Shown: piece by piece, positions 1 through 13,100 of the stretch
Numbering within the stretch: the first letter of the stretch is position 1
How the letters are laid out: each line of letters begins with the position of its first letter
NCBI GenBank assembly: GCA_032209605.1
Contig: JASFXZ010000039.1
Location: forward strand, 2,108,001 to 2,172,000
Source of the DNA: Mactromeris polynyma
Taxonomy: Eukaryota; Mollusca; Bivalvia; Venerida; Mactridae
Length of the DNA stretch: 64,000 nucleotides
Reading direction: 5' to 3'
Program-made: the position numbers and the translations under genes
The notes under the pieces: model-generated
What the model was told of the DNA's origin: nothing
What the model saw: the letters and a program-made list of their open reading frames with translations, nothing else
Database searches by the model: none

Positions 1-3000
1 AAAGAAATAAAGAATATTTTTCAAGGTTTTCTATGTTTGAAATCTGGTGACAAATTCACTCAGAAGTCGAGATTCTGACCACACAATGTCTACACTGTAA
101 TTTCTTACCTGCCTCATTTTGATTTTAGTTAAATATACACCAAAGGGGAGTGTTGACAGTTTGTTCAAATCTGTCTACCATGTTGCTAAGCTACCCTGAT
201 ATGTACATTTATGTGTATCCATAAATATTGTATAGTATGATAATCATGATTAAAATGGCAATGTAATTATGTAGAATAGAGGCTGAAGTTTTAAAATTGC
301 AGACTAGTAGTTCATTAAAGTTAAACACGCATTTGTAGCACTAACATATTTTGTCATCTTTCATATGCAGGATATGTTAAACACTCGGCCATAAATCATC
401 ATAAAGCATGTACAGACAACATAACAACAATTGAATCATCACATTTGTCAGTATCGTCATCATATATCAGTATTACATATAGTACTATGTAATGTGTTCT
501 CATCATTGAAAAGTCCCAAAGTTTAGCGGTTTATTGTGATAAGTATTTTGTATAAATTTGTCATGAATATTTGATTGTTTTTTCATTGCATTGTTTTTCA
601 ATCACCAACATTTTTGTTCATAAATTGTCAAAGTTACAAATTGTTTAATCAGAGCTGAAATAACTGATATGCATAACTATATATCCCGTGATATGTTCAA
701 ATGATTTGAATCCATTTTGTTTTGAGTGGCTTGAAGAAAACAAAATCCATTTTTCAACAGTTGTTGCTAAGATTGCTTAGCATTATTTTCAACAGTTGTC
801 ATGAAAGTGGTGACATTTTCTGGTTTACCTGAAATCTAAATTTTTGGTATGCTGTATAATATTTATGCATAAAGTGCTTAATTTAACTACTAATATTTAT
901 TGAGTAGAATTTTTAATACTTCTGTGATTTTTATTTCTACTGTTTTCACAATAATTGCCATCAAGTAAGTTAATTTAAGTCTATTTTTATCCTGATAGAT
1001 AATTTATGTTACATTCAGTTTTGTGGAGTTACCTTCTATTTCACAAGGGAGGTAATTCGTGCTCATTTTGTGCCAAGGGAGGCAATCATATTTCAAAAAT
1101 ATTTTGTATTCTAAGGGAGGTAAGTGCTGTGCACTAAGAAAGTGATGCTGAATGGTTTCAAATTTTTTGGAACAGTTGAGGCAAGTTTTTGTAATTGTTT
1201 GATATTATAAGAATGATATTGCAGTTTTGTAAAAAAATGATTTTCAATTAGAAATCAATTGTATGTTTTTTAGGGATTATACTTTGTGTATACAAGTCTA
1301 TAAATCTTTGTACAATGTTATTAATTTGTAAATAGAATGTGTATACCTGTATATACTGTTTGTATCGGATTATAGTTATACCGTGTACATTTTAGCATAA
1401 ATGTTAATGTTTCTTTAACTGGGTAAATGTGTTTAATGTTAAATATGTGCAATATCATTCAGAGATTAACTTCTTTATTGGCTCTAAAACATCTATTGTA
1501 TGACTCTATTGTTAACATCTCGACATAGTGTTTGTCTAGGTGGTAATCCGCTCTTTATACTAATTCATGTTTTTATCCTATTTCTATACTATCAGATTTG
1601 TAGAGAAAACAAATGTTTTAAGTAGCATTTGTCTAATGTATCGGTTACAGAAAATATTTGGTTTAATACGACTGACTTATGTGTGCATAATATCATTTCA
1701 TGTACAAAGTTTTTGTTACATGTAACATTGAACCATCATGGTCTCAATGTCTCAAGCAAGTTATTTTCACTCAAAGATTGATTATTATTTCGACCCTTGA
1801 AATGTGGGGAAACATACTTTAGTCTGGTTGTCTGTCTGTCTGTCTGTCCGTTTCAGATTTGTGCTTGCTCGATATCATGTGACTCCATTAAATTGTTTTG
1901 AATAACATTGCAAAGCATTGACCACAATGAAACATGCAGAACACAGCCATCAACCATGTCTGGTCAAGGTCATGTGGAAAGGTCATAGTTCAAATAGGCT
2001 GTACTGTACTTTGATTCCTCTCCATACCGTTTTAACCCCTGAAAAAGATTTTCAAATAACTTGGAACAAATGATATAACACTCAGAACTAGGTCAGTGCG
2101 TAAGAAACAACCATTAAGTTACATAAATTCATATATATCGAAGGTAATGAAAGTTCCATTAATGATTCAATATGTGTTACATGTGCACAGTACCAATCAG
2201 TCAGCATTGGCTTACAATGACTTCTTCATACTGTTACCTTGTCTTAAATTCATTTGGATCAATTATTAACTTGCTTGTAACATAAAACTGTGTTTGTTGT
2301 CCAGACAGTTGTTCATCTAAACATGCACAAAATGGCAATATGTGTAGTCTTACCATGCACTCTACTGCTACGAAACAATCAGTTCTATTCTGCTCAAAGC
2401 ACCTTGAATCTTACTTAATGTATGGTGCTACAGTACAACTGGTAATGTCTGCTCTGGTCAGTTACTGTCTTCAATCAGCTGCCATTTTATGTTAGCTGTA
2501 TCAGTCAATAGATGTCAGCTTTGGATCAATAGTCCTCAGATCAGTTTGTTTTACTATTGATCAAGTGAACCTATGTAGTTGTATACTAATCTATTCAGCC
2601 TGGTAATCAAATCTGTACAATTATAAAGTCCACCATCCCGTTATATAAATAAACTTCCTGTGATCAACTTTACAGTTCAATAGCACACTACCTATCCAAT
2701 CAGTAGCCCCTAAATACTTTACTAATTGTTTATACAGTTTAGACACCTAATTTTCTACTCGGGTATACTAACTGTTCAATAGCCTCTTAATTTTCTATGG
2801 GGGACAGGGTAGTGGGTGCAACATGTACAGTTCATTGGCCCCTAATTTCTTCTAGGTCACACTTGCAGTTCAATAACCCGTAATTTCTACTGGGACCCAC
2901 AGTCTTTAATTTTCTAATAGTTGGGTGACACCTTGGACTTGATCTAAGGTGCTGTACTACAAGGTATGTGGATGAGTTATGTTATCACTTTGTATATATG

Positions 3001-3357
3001 TACACTTGTACATGCAATGTTTACACTGGATGAATTTATGAACACTTACCAATATTATGAATAGATTTCTGAATGCATCAAGTTACATGTGCATTATTTG
3101 GTAAGTCGAAACTTTCTACATGTTTATTGTAATGATTTGTTTTGTATGTTTTATATGTTTCTTAGATGTATTGAAAGATATTTGTTTGATTGCTCTCTGT
3201 TGGCTATTTGAAATATGTATTGAAATATGCACATGCAAAGAAAATATACATGAAATACTAAATCCATGTTTGTGGTGTATTCTTCATAGTTCATATGCAT
3301 CACTGTTGGTAAAGACATGATTCATTGGTTGAACATTGCGCAATACTAGAAAATCGC
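1..3357. other. AT-rich non-coding DNA, no gene seen
   Basis: No open frame with recognisable protein content was found. The segment is AT-rich with a short TCTG microsatellite near 1830-1850 and three scattered short motifs of the type agggaggtaa or agggaggcaa between about 1045 and 1130. It could be intron or a long untranslated region of a gene beyond the left edge, but no splice pattern or domain supports that. Confidence 0.5.
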
Positions 3358-3407
3358 TTAAATGTGTGGTTAATACCAGTACATGTATGTGGTAACCACA
3401 CATTTAA
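3358..3407. repeat. Near-perfect hairpin, 15-bp arms
   Basis: The arm at 3358-3372 (ttaaatgtgtggtta) is exactly reverse-complemented at 3393-3407, leaving a 20-base centre that carries a further short complementary pair (tacca / tggta). It could be a small palindromic transposon remnant or a structured RNA element. No function is recognised. Confidence 0.5.
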
Positions 3408-3634
3408 CCACTTAATAAATCAAAGTGTGGCCATAAAATATTTACATTTGGAACAATAATGATACAACAGGGAGAAATAACATATCACCCATGATACCAT
3501 ATTGTAGTTGAAAGGGGATTAAGATAGCGATGGTTAGTAGTGTAAGGGTTAACTTAGTGTGTGTTCCAACCCGTAAACAGAGTAATGTTATCATAAATTA
3601 CTATGACACGCATTGTTTAAATAACCATTGTGTC

Positions 3635-3705
3635 TAAACATAGCTAACTGGGGCTCGAACCAGCTGTCTTCACCAAGGTTACGAACGCTGTTGCCTCCTC
3701 AAAAT
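3635..3705 (-). mobile_element. tRNA-like SINE head (possible)
   Basis: Read on the minus strand this stretch contains ggttcgagccc, a good match to the pol III B box, with a tRNA-like body upstream of it. It resembles the other tRNA-derived SINE heads in this window. Its ends are not defined, so it is only a candidate. Confidence 0.3.
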
Positions 3706-3931
3706 ACCAGTTCAAATTTTCCCCAGTAAGAGTACTCGAGATACACGTATGCATTAAAATGTTTTCACCATAATCGAGCTAAATAAGTGGACATAAACTT
3801 AACTACATGTAATTAACCTCATTAGTTTACAGATCTGTCGAGATGTTCTATTAGGTTATTGCCACATGTAGAGATTTATGACAAAATAATGAGTGTGAAG
3901 TGACCAAACTTTGGTTAAGTGGTGAAAGTTC

Positions 3932-4030
3932 GATCACTCCAGCTAGTACAATACCCCTAGAACAACTTCCGGTATATCATAGATCACTCCATCTAGTACA
4001 ATACCCCTAGAACAACTTCCGGTATATCAG
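3932..4030. repeat. 50-bp direct duplication (two copies)
   Basis: Two adjacent copies of a 50-bp unit beginning gatcactcca, at 3932 and 3982, nearly identical (one substitution noticed, agctag versus atctag). This is a recent local tandem duplication in non-coding DNA. Confidence 0.8.
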
Positions 4031-4654
4031 TATTACATATCAGAGGTGTATACTCTAACATTGCATATACACGGAACAAATGTTCAAATTTTAGAAAACG
4101 GTTCTATATGCCGACTTAAAATTTGGCATTCTAGTATTATACTTGTACATAATACTCTATAGACTTTCACAAAGGAAATACCTATTTATCGTCATGGCTG
4201 ACCACGCGTGACGGTGAGTACGATTTTTCAACTTTTGGCACGAGGATCATGTGTACTATGTAGTAAGCGGTAAATTTCATTGCAATGCAATCCACGTTGT
4301 ATGTCCAACAAGAAAAACAGAAAAGATGCCGACAAAGACCACTGAAGAAAGTGCCAGGGTCGTCGGTTTGATTGATGCTGATACTCCGAATCGACAGATA
4401 TGACTAACTTTATTAATTAATTAATTAATTCCAATAGAATTTTGAATATAATTAAAATATATAATTTTGGTATTATTATTTATTATTATTTAATTCATAT
4501 GTGTTTTACAACCCCTATAATAGTTTTTTAGTTTTTTTAATACAGCATTTAAGCAAAATCTCTCACAGCACTTTTAACAGCATATATAGAATGCTTTATA
4601 CAATTGAAGAGACATGTAAAAGTCTCGAAACTATAATCACATTCAATTATAATC

Positions 4655-4745
4655 ATATTATAATAAGACCACCATTGGTACCCTTGGAAACAGGTATTAA
4701 TGTTGATGTGGTCTTTTTTATTAAGGTGGTCTTAAAGTGAGGTTT
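4655..4745. mobile_element. Fragment of mariner/pogo-like MITE (possible)
   Basis: The segment contains aataagaccacc and ends with ggtggtcttaaagtgaggtt, the same terminal-type sequence as the more complete element at 40,715-40,862. Ends of the form acagtaaaacctc are typical of Tc1/mariner/pogo-related MITEs in invertebrates. The left end is not recognisable here. Confidence 0.4.
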
Positions 4746-4815
4746 AACTTACTTTGTTAACAAGTCGTTGATAATTGTGTTATATCCTTTGAGACCTGGG
4801 TAGAGATGCAATTAG

Positions 4816-7800
4816 TTTGTATGCAGACGCCATAGTTTACTGTGTTTGTATGCAGACGCCATAGTTTACTGTGTTTGTATGCAGACGCCATAGTTTACTG
4901 TGTTTGTATGCAGACGCCATAGTTTACTGTGTTTGTATGCAGACGCCATAGTTTACTGTGTTTTGTATGCAGACGCCATAGTTTACTGTGTTTTGTATGC
5001 AGACGCCATAGTTTACTGTGTTTTGTATGCAGACGCCATAGTTTACTGTGTTTTGTATGCAGACGCCATAGTTTACTGTGTTTTGTATGCAGACGCCATA
5101 GTTGACTGTGTTTTGTATGCAGACGCCATAGTTGACTGTGTTTTGTATGCAGACGCCATAGTTTACTGTGTTTTGTATGCAGACGCCATAGTTTACTGTG
5201 TTTTGTATGCAGACGCCATAGTTTACTGTGTTTGTATGCAGACGCCATAGTTTACTGTGTTTGTATGCAGACGCCATAGTTTACTGTGTTTTGTATGCAG
5301 ACGCCATAGTTTACTGTGTTTGTATGCAGACGCCATAGTTTACTGTGTTTGTATGCAGACGCCATAGTTTACTGTGTTTGTATGCAGACGCCATAGTTTA
5401 CTGTGTTTTGTATGCAGACGCCATAGTTTACTGTGTTTGTATGCAGACGTCATAGTTTACTGTGTTTGTATGCAGACGCCATAGTTTACTGTGTTTGTAT
5501 GCAGACGCCATAGTTTACTGTGTTTGTATGCAGACGCCATAGTTTACTGTGTTTTGTATGCAGACGCCATAGTTTACTGTGTTTGTATGCAGACGCCATA
5601 GTTTACTGTGTTTGTATGCAGACGCCATAGTTTACTGTGTTTGTATGCAGACGCCATAGTTTACTGTGTTTGTATGCAGACGCCATAGTTTACTGTGTTT
5701 GTATGCAGACGCCATAGTTTACTGTGTTTTGTATGCAGACGCCATAGTTTACTGTGTTTGTATGCAGACGTCATAGTTTACTGTGTTTGTATGCAGACGC
5801 CATAGTTTACTGTGTTTGTATGCAGACGTCATAGTTTACTGTGTTTGTATGCAGACGCCATAGTTTACTGTGTTTGTATGCAGACGCCATAGTTTACTGT
5901 GTTTGTATGCAGACGCCATAGTTTACTGTGTTTGTATGCAGACGCCATAGTTTACTGTGTTTGTATGCAGACGCCATAGTTTACTGTGTTTGTATGCAGA
6001 CGCCATAGTTTACTGTGTTTGTATGCAGACGCCATAGTTTACTGTGTTTTGTATGCAGACGCCATAGTTTACTGTGTTTGTATGCAGACGTCATAGTTTA
6101 CTGTGTTTGTATGCAGACGCCATAGTTTACTGTGTTTGTATGCAGACGTCATAGTTTACTGTGTTTGTATGCAGACGCCATAGTTTACTGTGTTTGTATG
6201 CAGACGCCATAGTTTACTGTGTTTGTATGCAGACGCCATAGTTTACTGTGTTTTGTATGCAGACGCCATAGTTTACTGTGTTTGTATGCAGACGCCATAG
6301 TTTACTGTGTTTGTATGCAGACGCCATAGTTTACTGTGTTTGTATGCAGACGCCATAGTTTACTGTGTTTGTATGCAGACGCCATAGTTTACTGTGTTTG
6401 TATGCAGACGCCATAGTTTACTGTGTTTGTATGCAGACGCCATAGTTTACTGTGTTTGTATGCAGACGCCATAGTTTACTGTGTTTTGTATGCAGACGCC
6501 ATAGTTTACTGTGTTTTGTATGCAGACGCCATAGTTTACTGTGTTTTGTATGCAGACGCCATAGTTTACTGTGTTTTGTATGCAGACGCCATAGTTTACT
6601 GTGTTTTGTATGCAGACGCCATAGTTTACTGTGTTTTGTATGCAGACGCCATAGTTTACTGTGTTTTGTATGCAGACGCCATAGTTTACTGTGTTTGTAT
6701 GCAGACGCCATAGTTTACTGTGTTTTGTATGCAGACGCCATAGTTTACTGTGTTTTGTATGCAGACGCCATAGTTTACTGTGTTTTGTATGCAGACGCCA
6801 TAGTTTACTGTGTTTTGTATGCAGACGCCATAGTTTACTGTGTTTTGTATGCAGACGCCATAGTTTACTGTGTTTTGTATGCAGACGCCATAGTTTACTG
6901 TGTTTTGTATGCAGACGCCATAGTTTACTGTGTTTTGTATGCAGACGCCATAGTTTACTGTGTTTGTATGCAGACGCCATAGTTTACTGTGTTTTGTATG
7001 CAGACGCCATAGTTTACTGTGTTTTGTATGCAGACGCCATAGTTTACTGTGTTTTGTATGCAGACGCCATAGTTTACTGTGTTTGTATGCAGACGCCATA
7101 GTTTACTGTGTTTGTATGCAGACGCCATAGTTTACTGTGTTTGTATGCAGACGCCATAGTTTACTGTGTTTTGTATGCAGACGCCATAGTTTACTGTGTT
7201 TTGTATGCAGACGCCATAGTTTACTGTGTTTTGTATGCAGACGCCATAGTTTACTGTGTTTTGTATGCAGACGCCATAGTTTACTGTGTTTGTATGCAGA
7301 CGCCATAGTTTACTGTGTTTTGTATGCAGACGCCATAGTTTACTGTGTTTTGTATGCAGACGCCATAGTTTACTGTGTTTGTATGCAGACGCCATAGTTT
7401 ACTGTGTTTTGTATGCAGACGCCATAGTTTACTGTGTTTTGTATGCAGACGCCATAGTTTACTGTGTTTTGTATGCAGACGCCATAGTTTACTGTGTTTT
7501 GTATGCAGACGCCATAGTTTACTGTGTTTTGTATGCAGACGCCATAGTTTACTGTGTTTTGTATGCAGACGCCATAGTTTACTGTGTTTTGTATGCAGAC
7601 GCCATAGTTTACTGTGTTTTGTATGCAGACGCCATAGTTTACTGTGTTTTGTATGCAGACGCCATAGTTTACTGTGTTTTGTATGCAGACGCCATAGTTT
7701 ACTGTGTTTTGTATGCAGACGCCATAGTTTACTGTGTTTTGTATGCAGACGCCATAGTTTACTGTGTTTGTATGCAGACGCCATAGTTTACTGTGTTTTG

Positions 7801-8364
7801 TATGCAGACGCCATAGTTTACTGTGTTTTGTATGCAGACGCCATAGTTTACTGTGTTTTGTATGCAGACGCCATAGTTTACTGTGTTTGTATGCAGACGC
7901 CATAGTTTACTGTGTTTGTATGCAGACGCCATAGTTTACTGTGTTTGTATGCAGACGCCATAGTTTACTGTGTTTTGTATGCAGACGCCATAGTTTACTG
8001 TGTTTTGTATGCAGACGCCATAGTTTACTGTGTTTTGTATGCAGACGCCATAGTTTACTGTGTTTTGTATGCAGACGCCATAGTTTACTGTGTTTGTATG
8101 CAGACGCCATAGTTTACTGTGTTTTGTATGCAGACGCCATAGTTTACTGTGTTTTGTATGCAGACGCCATAGTTTACTGTGTTTGTATGCAGACGCCATA
8201 GTTTACTGTGTTTTGTATGCAGACGCCATAGTTTACTGTGTTTTGTATGCAGACGCCATAGTTTACTGTGTTTTGTATGCAGACGCCATAGTTTACTGTG
8301 TTTTGTATGCAGACGCCATAGTTTACTGTGTTTTGTATGCAGACGCCATAGTTTACTGTGTTTT
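4816..8364. repeat. Large minisatellite, 29/30-bp unit, about 120 copies
   Basis: Tandem array of a unit containing gtatgcagacgccatag followed by tttactgtg and three or four T. Units are 29 bp (three T) or 30 bp (four T), and 3,549 bp gives about 120 copies. Rare variants are cagacgtc in place of cagacgcc and gttgactg in place of gtttactg. The order of 29- and 30-bp units repeats at higher levels: about 320 bp in the left half (cagacgtc variants at 5765/6085 and 5823/6143) and 804 bp in the right half (pattern at 7103-7370 recurs at 7907-8174). Open frames on both strands exist only because 30 is divisible by three, and the 29-bp units break them, so none is called as a gene. Confidence 0.97.
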
Positions 8365-10137
8365 ACAGGAGACAACTCCAGTAGCTACTCCTTCTGTCAT
8401 TAAATACTGTCCCTTTGCACCTAAAAAAATAGAGCCAAAAATGGTCGAGTTAAATTATATGTTATAGTAGTAGCTAAATTGTTATCTTGTTGGTAGCCAT
8501 ACTTAGATGCGAGGTTGACACTAAAATAAATTTGGTCGTGAACATGTAACTTACGCAAATACATTTCGATAAAATAATGATAATGTCGTGGGTGCGAAAT
8601 CAACCATTTCCTGGTAAAACACAACGTGCATCCGTTTCAAGTTATAAGAAATAAAGGTTGAAAGAACAGAAAATCGTAGTGTAGCAAACTTCCCGGATCC
8701 GTAATACGATATCTCGTTATCTTATACGTTTCAATTCATTTCTACACAGGTGTAGAGTTACATAACCATTTCAAAGAGGCGCAAGTCACATTGGATTAAG
8801 TTTACTGTATTAATATCAAGAAATATCGTAAACATATCTGAACATCGAGTAGGTCCCAGGCAAACATCTCCTAATTGTTCAATTAGTTTACAAGTCTGTC
8901 CGGGTAAGTGGATCATTTTGGGGTTAAACTCAAAGATAATATCACCAACCTTAACACTATAATTTCAATTTCAGTGACCACTAATGCGATATCCTGTGTT
9001 CAAGAATTCAATAGCTGTAAGACTAGATAATCGTTCAAAAATTGAATTAACTCTCCGTCTTACCGTCCAATGTGTGGATGTAAACAATATTTCTAGTTGG
9101 ATTGCTGATTTAAGATCATTCAACTGAATGGTAGAGCGACTCAATTTGTAAAATTTTAAGTTAAAACCACTGAATACTAAATATAGGAGATTTCAAACGC
9201 AGTGTAAAGGATAATGAATATTTTAATGTGTATGTGTGCATACCGTGAGAGCAGCGATCCGTATCTAGTTAAACAATTTATATAGCTTTACTTTCATTCT
9301 GTTAATGAATAAAAACGGCGACGTTTTTTACATCGCGAAAATGAGATAACATCGCAAATGATTAAATGTGACAAGCGAGTTTGTTGAAAGATATACAAGG
9401 GAGATAACGCCGTTCTGTGCTTTGTAATGTAGCGGAGTTTAAATAAACTTGTTCTGACTGAAATACCTGTGAAAAAAAGTAGTACGATACGTATTTACAT
9501 CCAAATATAGCCAATCCTACGTTTTTGTCGTGTTTGAAAACAATGTATTGAATGGATATAACAAAGTAGAGTACAATGTGTTTAAAGGTACACAATAGGA
9601 AGATGTACTTGGATACTGAAACTGTGATCGTTGATGAAGGGGCTTAATTTTCATATAAATCGGGTTGCCTTAAGATTACGTTTAAGGATACGCGATGTGT
9701 AAACAGCGAACTTAAATGAGTTTATATGTGTACATTAAGTAGTTTTTTCGTTGTACGTGTTTGTATGCAAATATTACAGGTATTTGGTGTATGAATGTGT
9801 ATAAATATGTACGCTTTCTATTCATGGTCATACAAGCATAGTATGTACTTTTATATCATGTAATAGTGCATTCAGGATATTATGTTATTTTGAAACGAGT
9901 GTCATCTGTCTCTCTACCTTACTGTGAATATAGTGAGAAATTGTATATCTCTTTGCGAGCAGTGGACATTTTATAATGTCTATTTCAAATAGACCGGAAT
10001 GCTTAATTATTCACATCATCGCAGACGACATTATTGTTGACAGGCATATGAGCTGCTAATTCGATGTTTTTCGCGGACAGGAAGTTCTTGCAGAAGGAAA
10101 AAGAGAAAATCGTGACTGTTTAAGTCAAATAGCAACA
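8365..10137. other. 5' flank of receptor gene, no gene seen
   Basis: About 1.8 kb of AT-rich DNA between the minisatellite and the receptor start codon. Open frames here are short and have no recognisable content. It probably contains the receptor promoter and 5' untranslated region, but no clear TATA or initiator arrangement was identified. Confidence 0.5.
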
Positions 10138-13100
10138 ATGTCTCGGCTAGATATTTGGATAACGTATGTGTTTATACACGGTATATTTCTCTGTGTCCGA
10201 GGACAGACTGATCAGTGTTCTGGATTAAAATTATCTGTGGTTCCCAAAGCCGACTATAAGTTTTCTGTGATAACAACAATCCGAGAAACTGATTATACCG
10301 ACGGAGAAAAATGTGGAAGCAAAATATCAACAACAGCTATTGAAAACATTGCAAGCATACAGTGGATTGTTGAACGAATGAATCAGAATAATTACCCAAC
10401 AGGAGTAAAACTTGGTAAGCTTTTTAATAAATGTTAATTTTAGACATTTATGGAAGACTGTTTTGATTATTACCTCCGTCAATTAACTGTATATATACTT
10501 CTTATACCTTATACATGGTCGGTAACCAACCTCCAGTCCAGTCTTCTCCTACAGACCAGCTGACGCAGTCGTCCCACCACGTACATCTGCACAAACTAAC
10601 TATATTGTATATGTTTTGGACGCTGCTTACGCAAGTACCGGTCCTAATTACGATCAGTATATATTTTGTTCCAATGTAATTTCTGTACAAGTTCATTTTA
10701 TGATAGTATATTGTACAAATCCTCTCTATACTGGTTGATAGTACTCGATATAGTATATGGTACATACCCTCTCTATACTGGTTGATAGTACTCGATATAG
10801 TATATGGTACAAACCCTCTATATACTGGTTGATAGTACTCGATATAGTATATGGTACAAACCCTCTATATACTTGTTGATAGTACTCGATATAGTATATT
10901 GTACAAACCCTCTATATACTGGTTGATAGTACTCGATATAGTATATGGTACAAACCCTCTATATACTTGTTGATAGTACTCGATATAGTATATTGTACAA
11001 ACCCTCTATATACTGGTTGATAGTACTCGATATAGTATATTGTACAGACCCTCTCTATACTGGTTGATAGTACTCGATATAGTATATTGTACAAACCCTC
11101 TCTATACTGGTTGATAGTACTCGATATAGTATATTGTACAAACCCTCTCTATACTGGTTGATAGTACTCGATATAGTGTATGGTACAAACCCTCTATATA
11201 CTGATTGATAGTACTCGATATAGTATATGGTACAAACCCTCTATATACTGGTTAATAGTACTCGATATAGTATATTGTACAAACCCTCTCTATACTGGTT
11301 GATAGTACTCGATATAGTATATGGTACAAATCCTCTATATACTGGTTGATAGTACTCGTTATAGTATATTGTACAAACCCTCTATATACTGGTTGATAGT
11401 ACTCAATATAGTATATGGTACAAACCCTCTATATCCTGGTTGATAGTACTCGATATAGTATATTGTACAAATCCTCTCTATACTGGTTGATAGTACTCGA
11501 TATAGTATATGGTACAAACCCTCTCTATACTGGCTGATAGTACTCGATATAGTATATGGTACAAACCCTCCATATACTGGTCGATAGTACTCGATATAGT
11601 ATATTGTACAAACCCTCTCTATACTGGTTGATAGTACTCGATATAGTATATGGTACAAACCCTCTATATACTGGTTGATAGTACTCGATATAGTATATGG
11701 TACAAACCCTCTATATACTGGTTGATAGTACTCGATATAGTATAGGGTACAAACCCTCTATATACTGGTCGATAGTACTCGATATAGTATATGGTACAAA
11801 CCCTCTATATACTGGTTGATAGTACTCGATATAGTATATGGTACAAACCCTCTCTATACTGGTTGATAGTACTCGATATAGTATATTGTACAATTCCTCT
11901 CTGTACTGGTTGATAGTACTCGATATAGTATATGGTACAAACCCTCTATATACTGGTTGATAGTACTCGATATAGTATAGGGTACAAACCCTCTATATAC
12001 TGGTCGATAGTACTCGATATAGTATATGGTACAAACCCTCTATATACTGGTTGATAGTACTCGATATAGTATATGGTACAAACCCTCTCTATACTGGTTG
12101 ATAGTACTCGATATAGTATATTGTACAATTCCTCTCTGTACTGGTTGATAGTACTCGATATAGTATATGGTACAAACCCTCTATATACTGATTGATAGTA
12201 CTCGATATGGTATATGGTACAAACCCTCTCTATACTGGTTGATAGTACTCGATATAGTATATGGTACAAACCCTCTCTATACTGGTTGATAGTACTCGAT
12301 ATAGTATATGGTACAAACCCTCTCTATACTGGTTGATAGTACTCGATATAGTATATGGTACAAATCCTCTCTATACTAGTTGATCTCAGTCGTTGATCAG
12401 TTTTCTAACATATTCTCAGTCGAGTTCCTAAGTCATGTTCCGTAGTATTGTCCCGTATAACTGGTCTATTGAACTGCGAGGTAATGACTCTCTTTTTAAG
12501 TGTATTGATGTGTGAGACTGATCCACTGTCGAATAAAGGCTTCATTATGGACAACCACCGCTTCTGTAAGGCTATTTTTCAACAAACCCAGTTTGCATAA
12601 AACGACGTCCTCACAGATTTCCCCGGGTGGTAAACTTGTATTCCGTAACCCAAATAAAGCAACGTTTTGCCATGTTTGTTAAGTTAACAGTTAGTTTACA
12701 TCAAATGTACCGTTGAATGGGATCTGTCTACACACGACGTTTTTTTTTCATTCTTTTGAAATGTTTAGAAAATATCGAAGGTTTCACTGCTATACATAGA
12801 GAGCGCATACCTATGTTTATTGATATTTGTATTCAATTGGACATTATGTTAGATAAAACATAAAATGCCTGACCGAATTATCATGTATAAGAAATTAACA
12901 GAGATATAACAAAAAACGATTTCACGATATACATCAGTTGCAAGTATAGAATGGTTGAAATCATTCACATAGAAATTATGCTGTTACATGCTGACAAACA
13001 TTTAGATCCGTAGGTAGGGATTTGTTTTGTATATTTGAATAGGACACTGACATGTATTTGATGAAGTTTAGCCATATAACAGTGGTTCAGTCTGGTTACA

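Noticed and set aside
3120..3320. 66-codon frame rich in Cys, Ile and Phe
   Set aside because: AT-rich random frame with no conserved content and no splice or domain support.
4816..8364. CRISPR array
   Set aside because: Units are contiguous with no unique spacers, and the context is a eukaryotic genome.
4895..8467. Many long overlapping open frames on both strands with repeated peptides
   Set aside because: They arise from the 30-bp minisatellite unit being divisible by three. Both strands and several frames are open at once and 29-bp units break them. There is no start context or domain.
10502..12269. Minus-strand frames with repeated tyrosine-rich peptides
   Set aside because: Artefacts of the 47-bp tandem array. 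They break and restart with unit variants and lie in a receptor intron.
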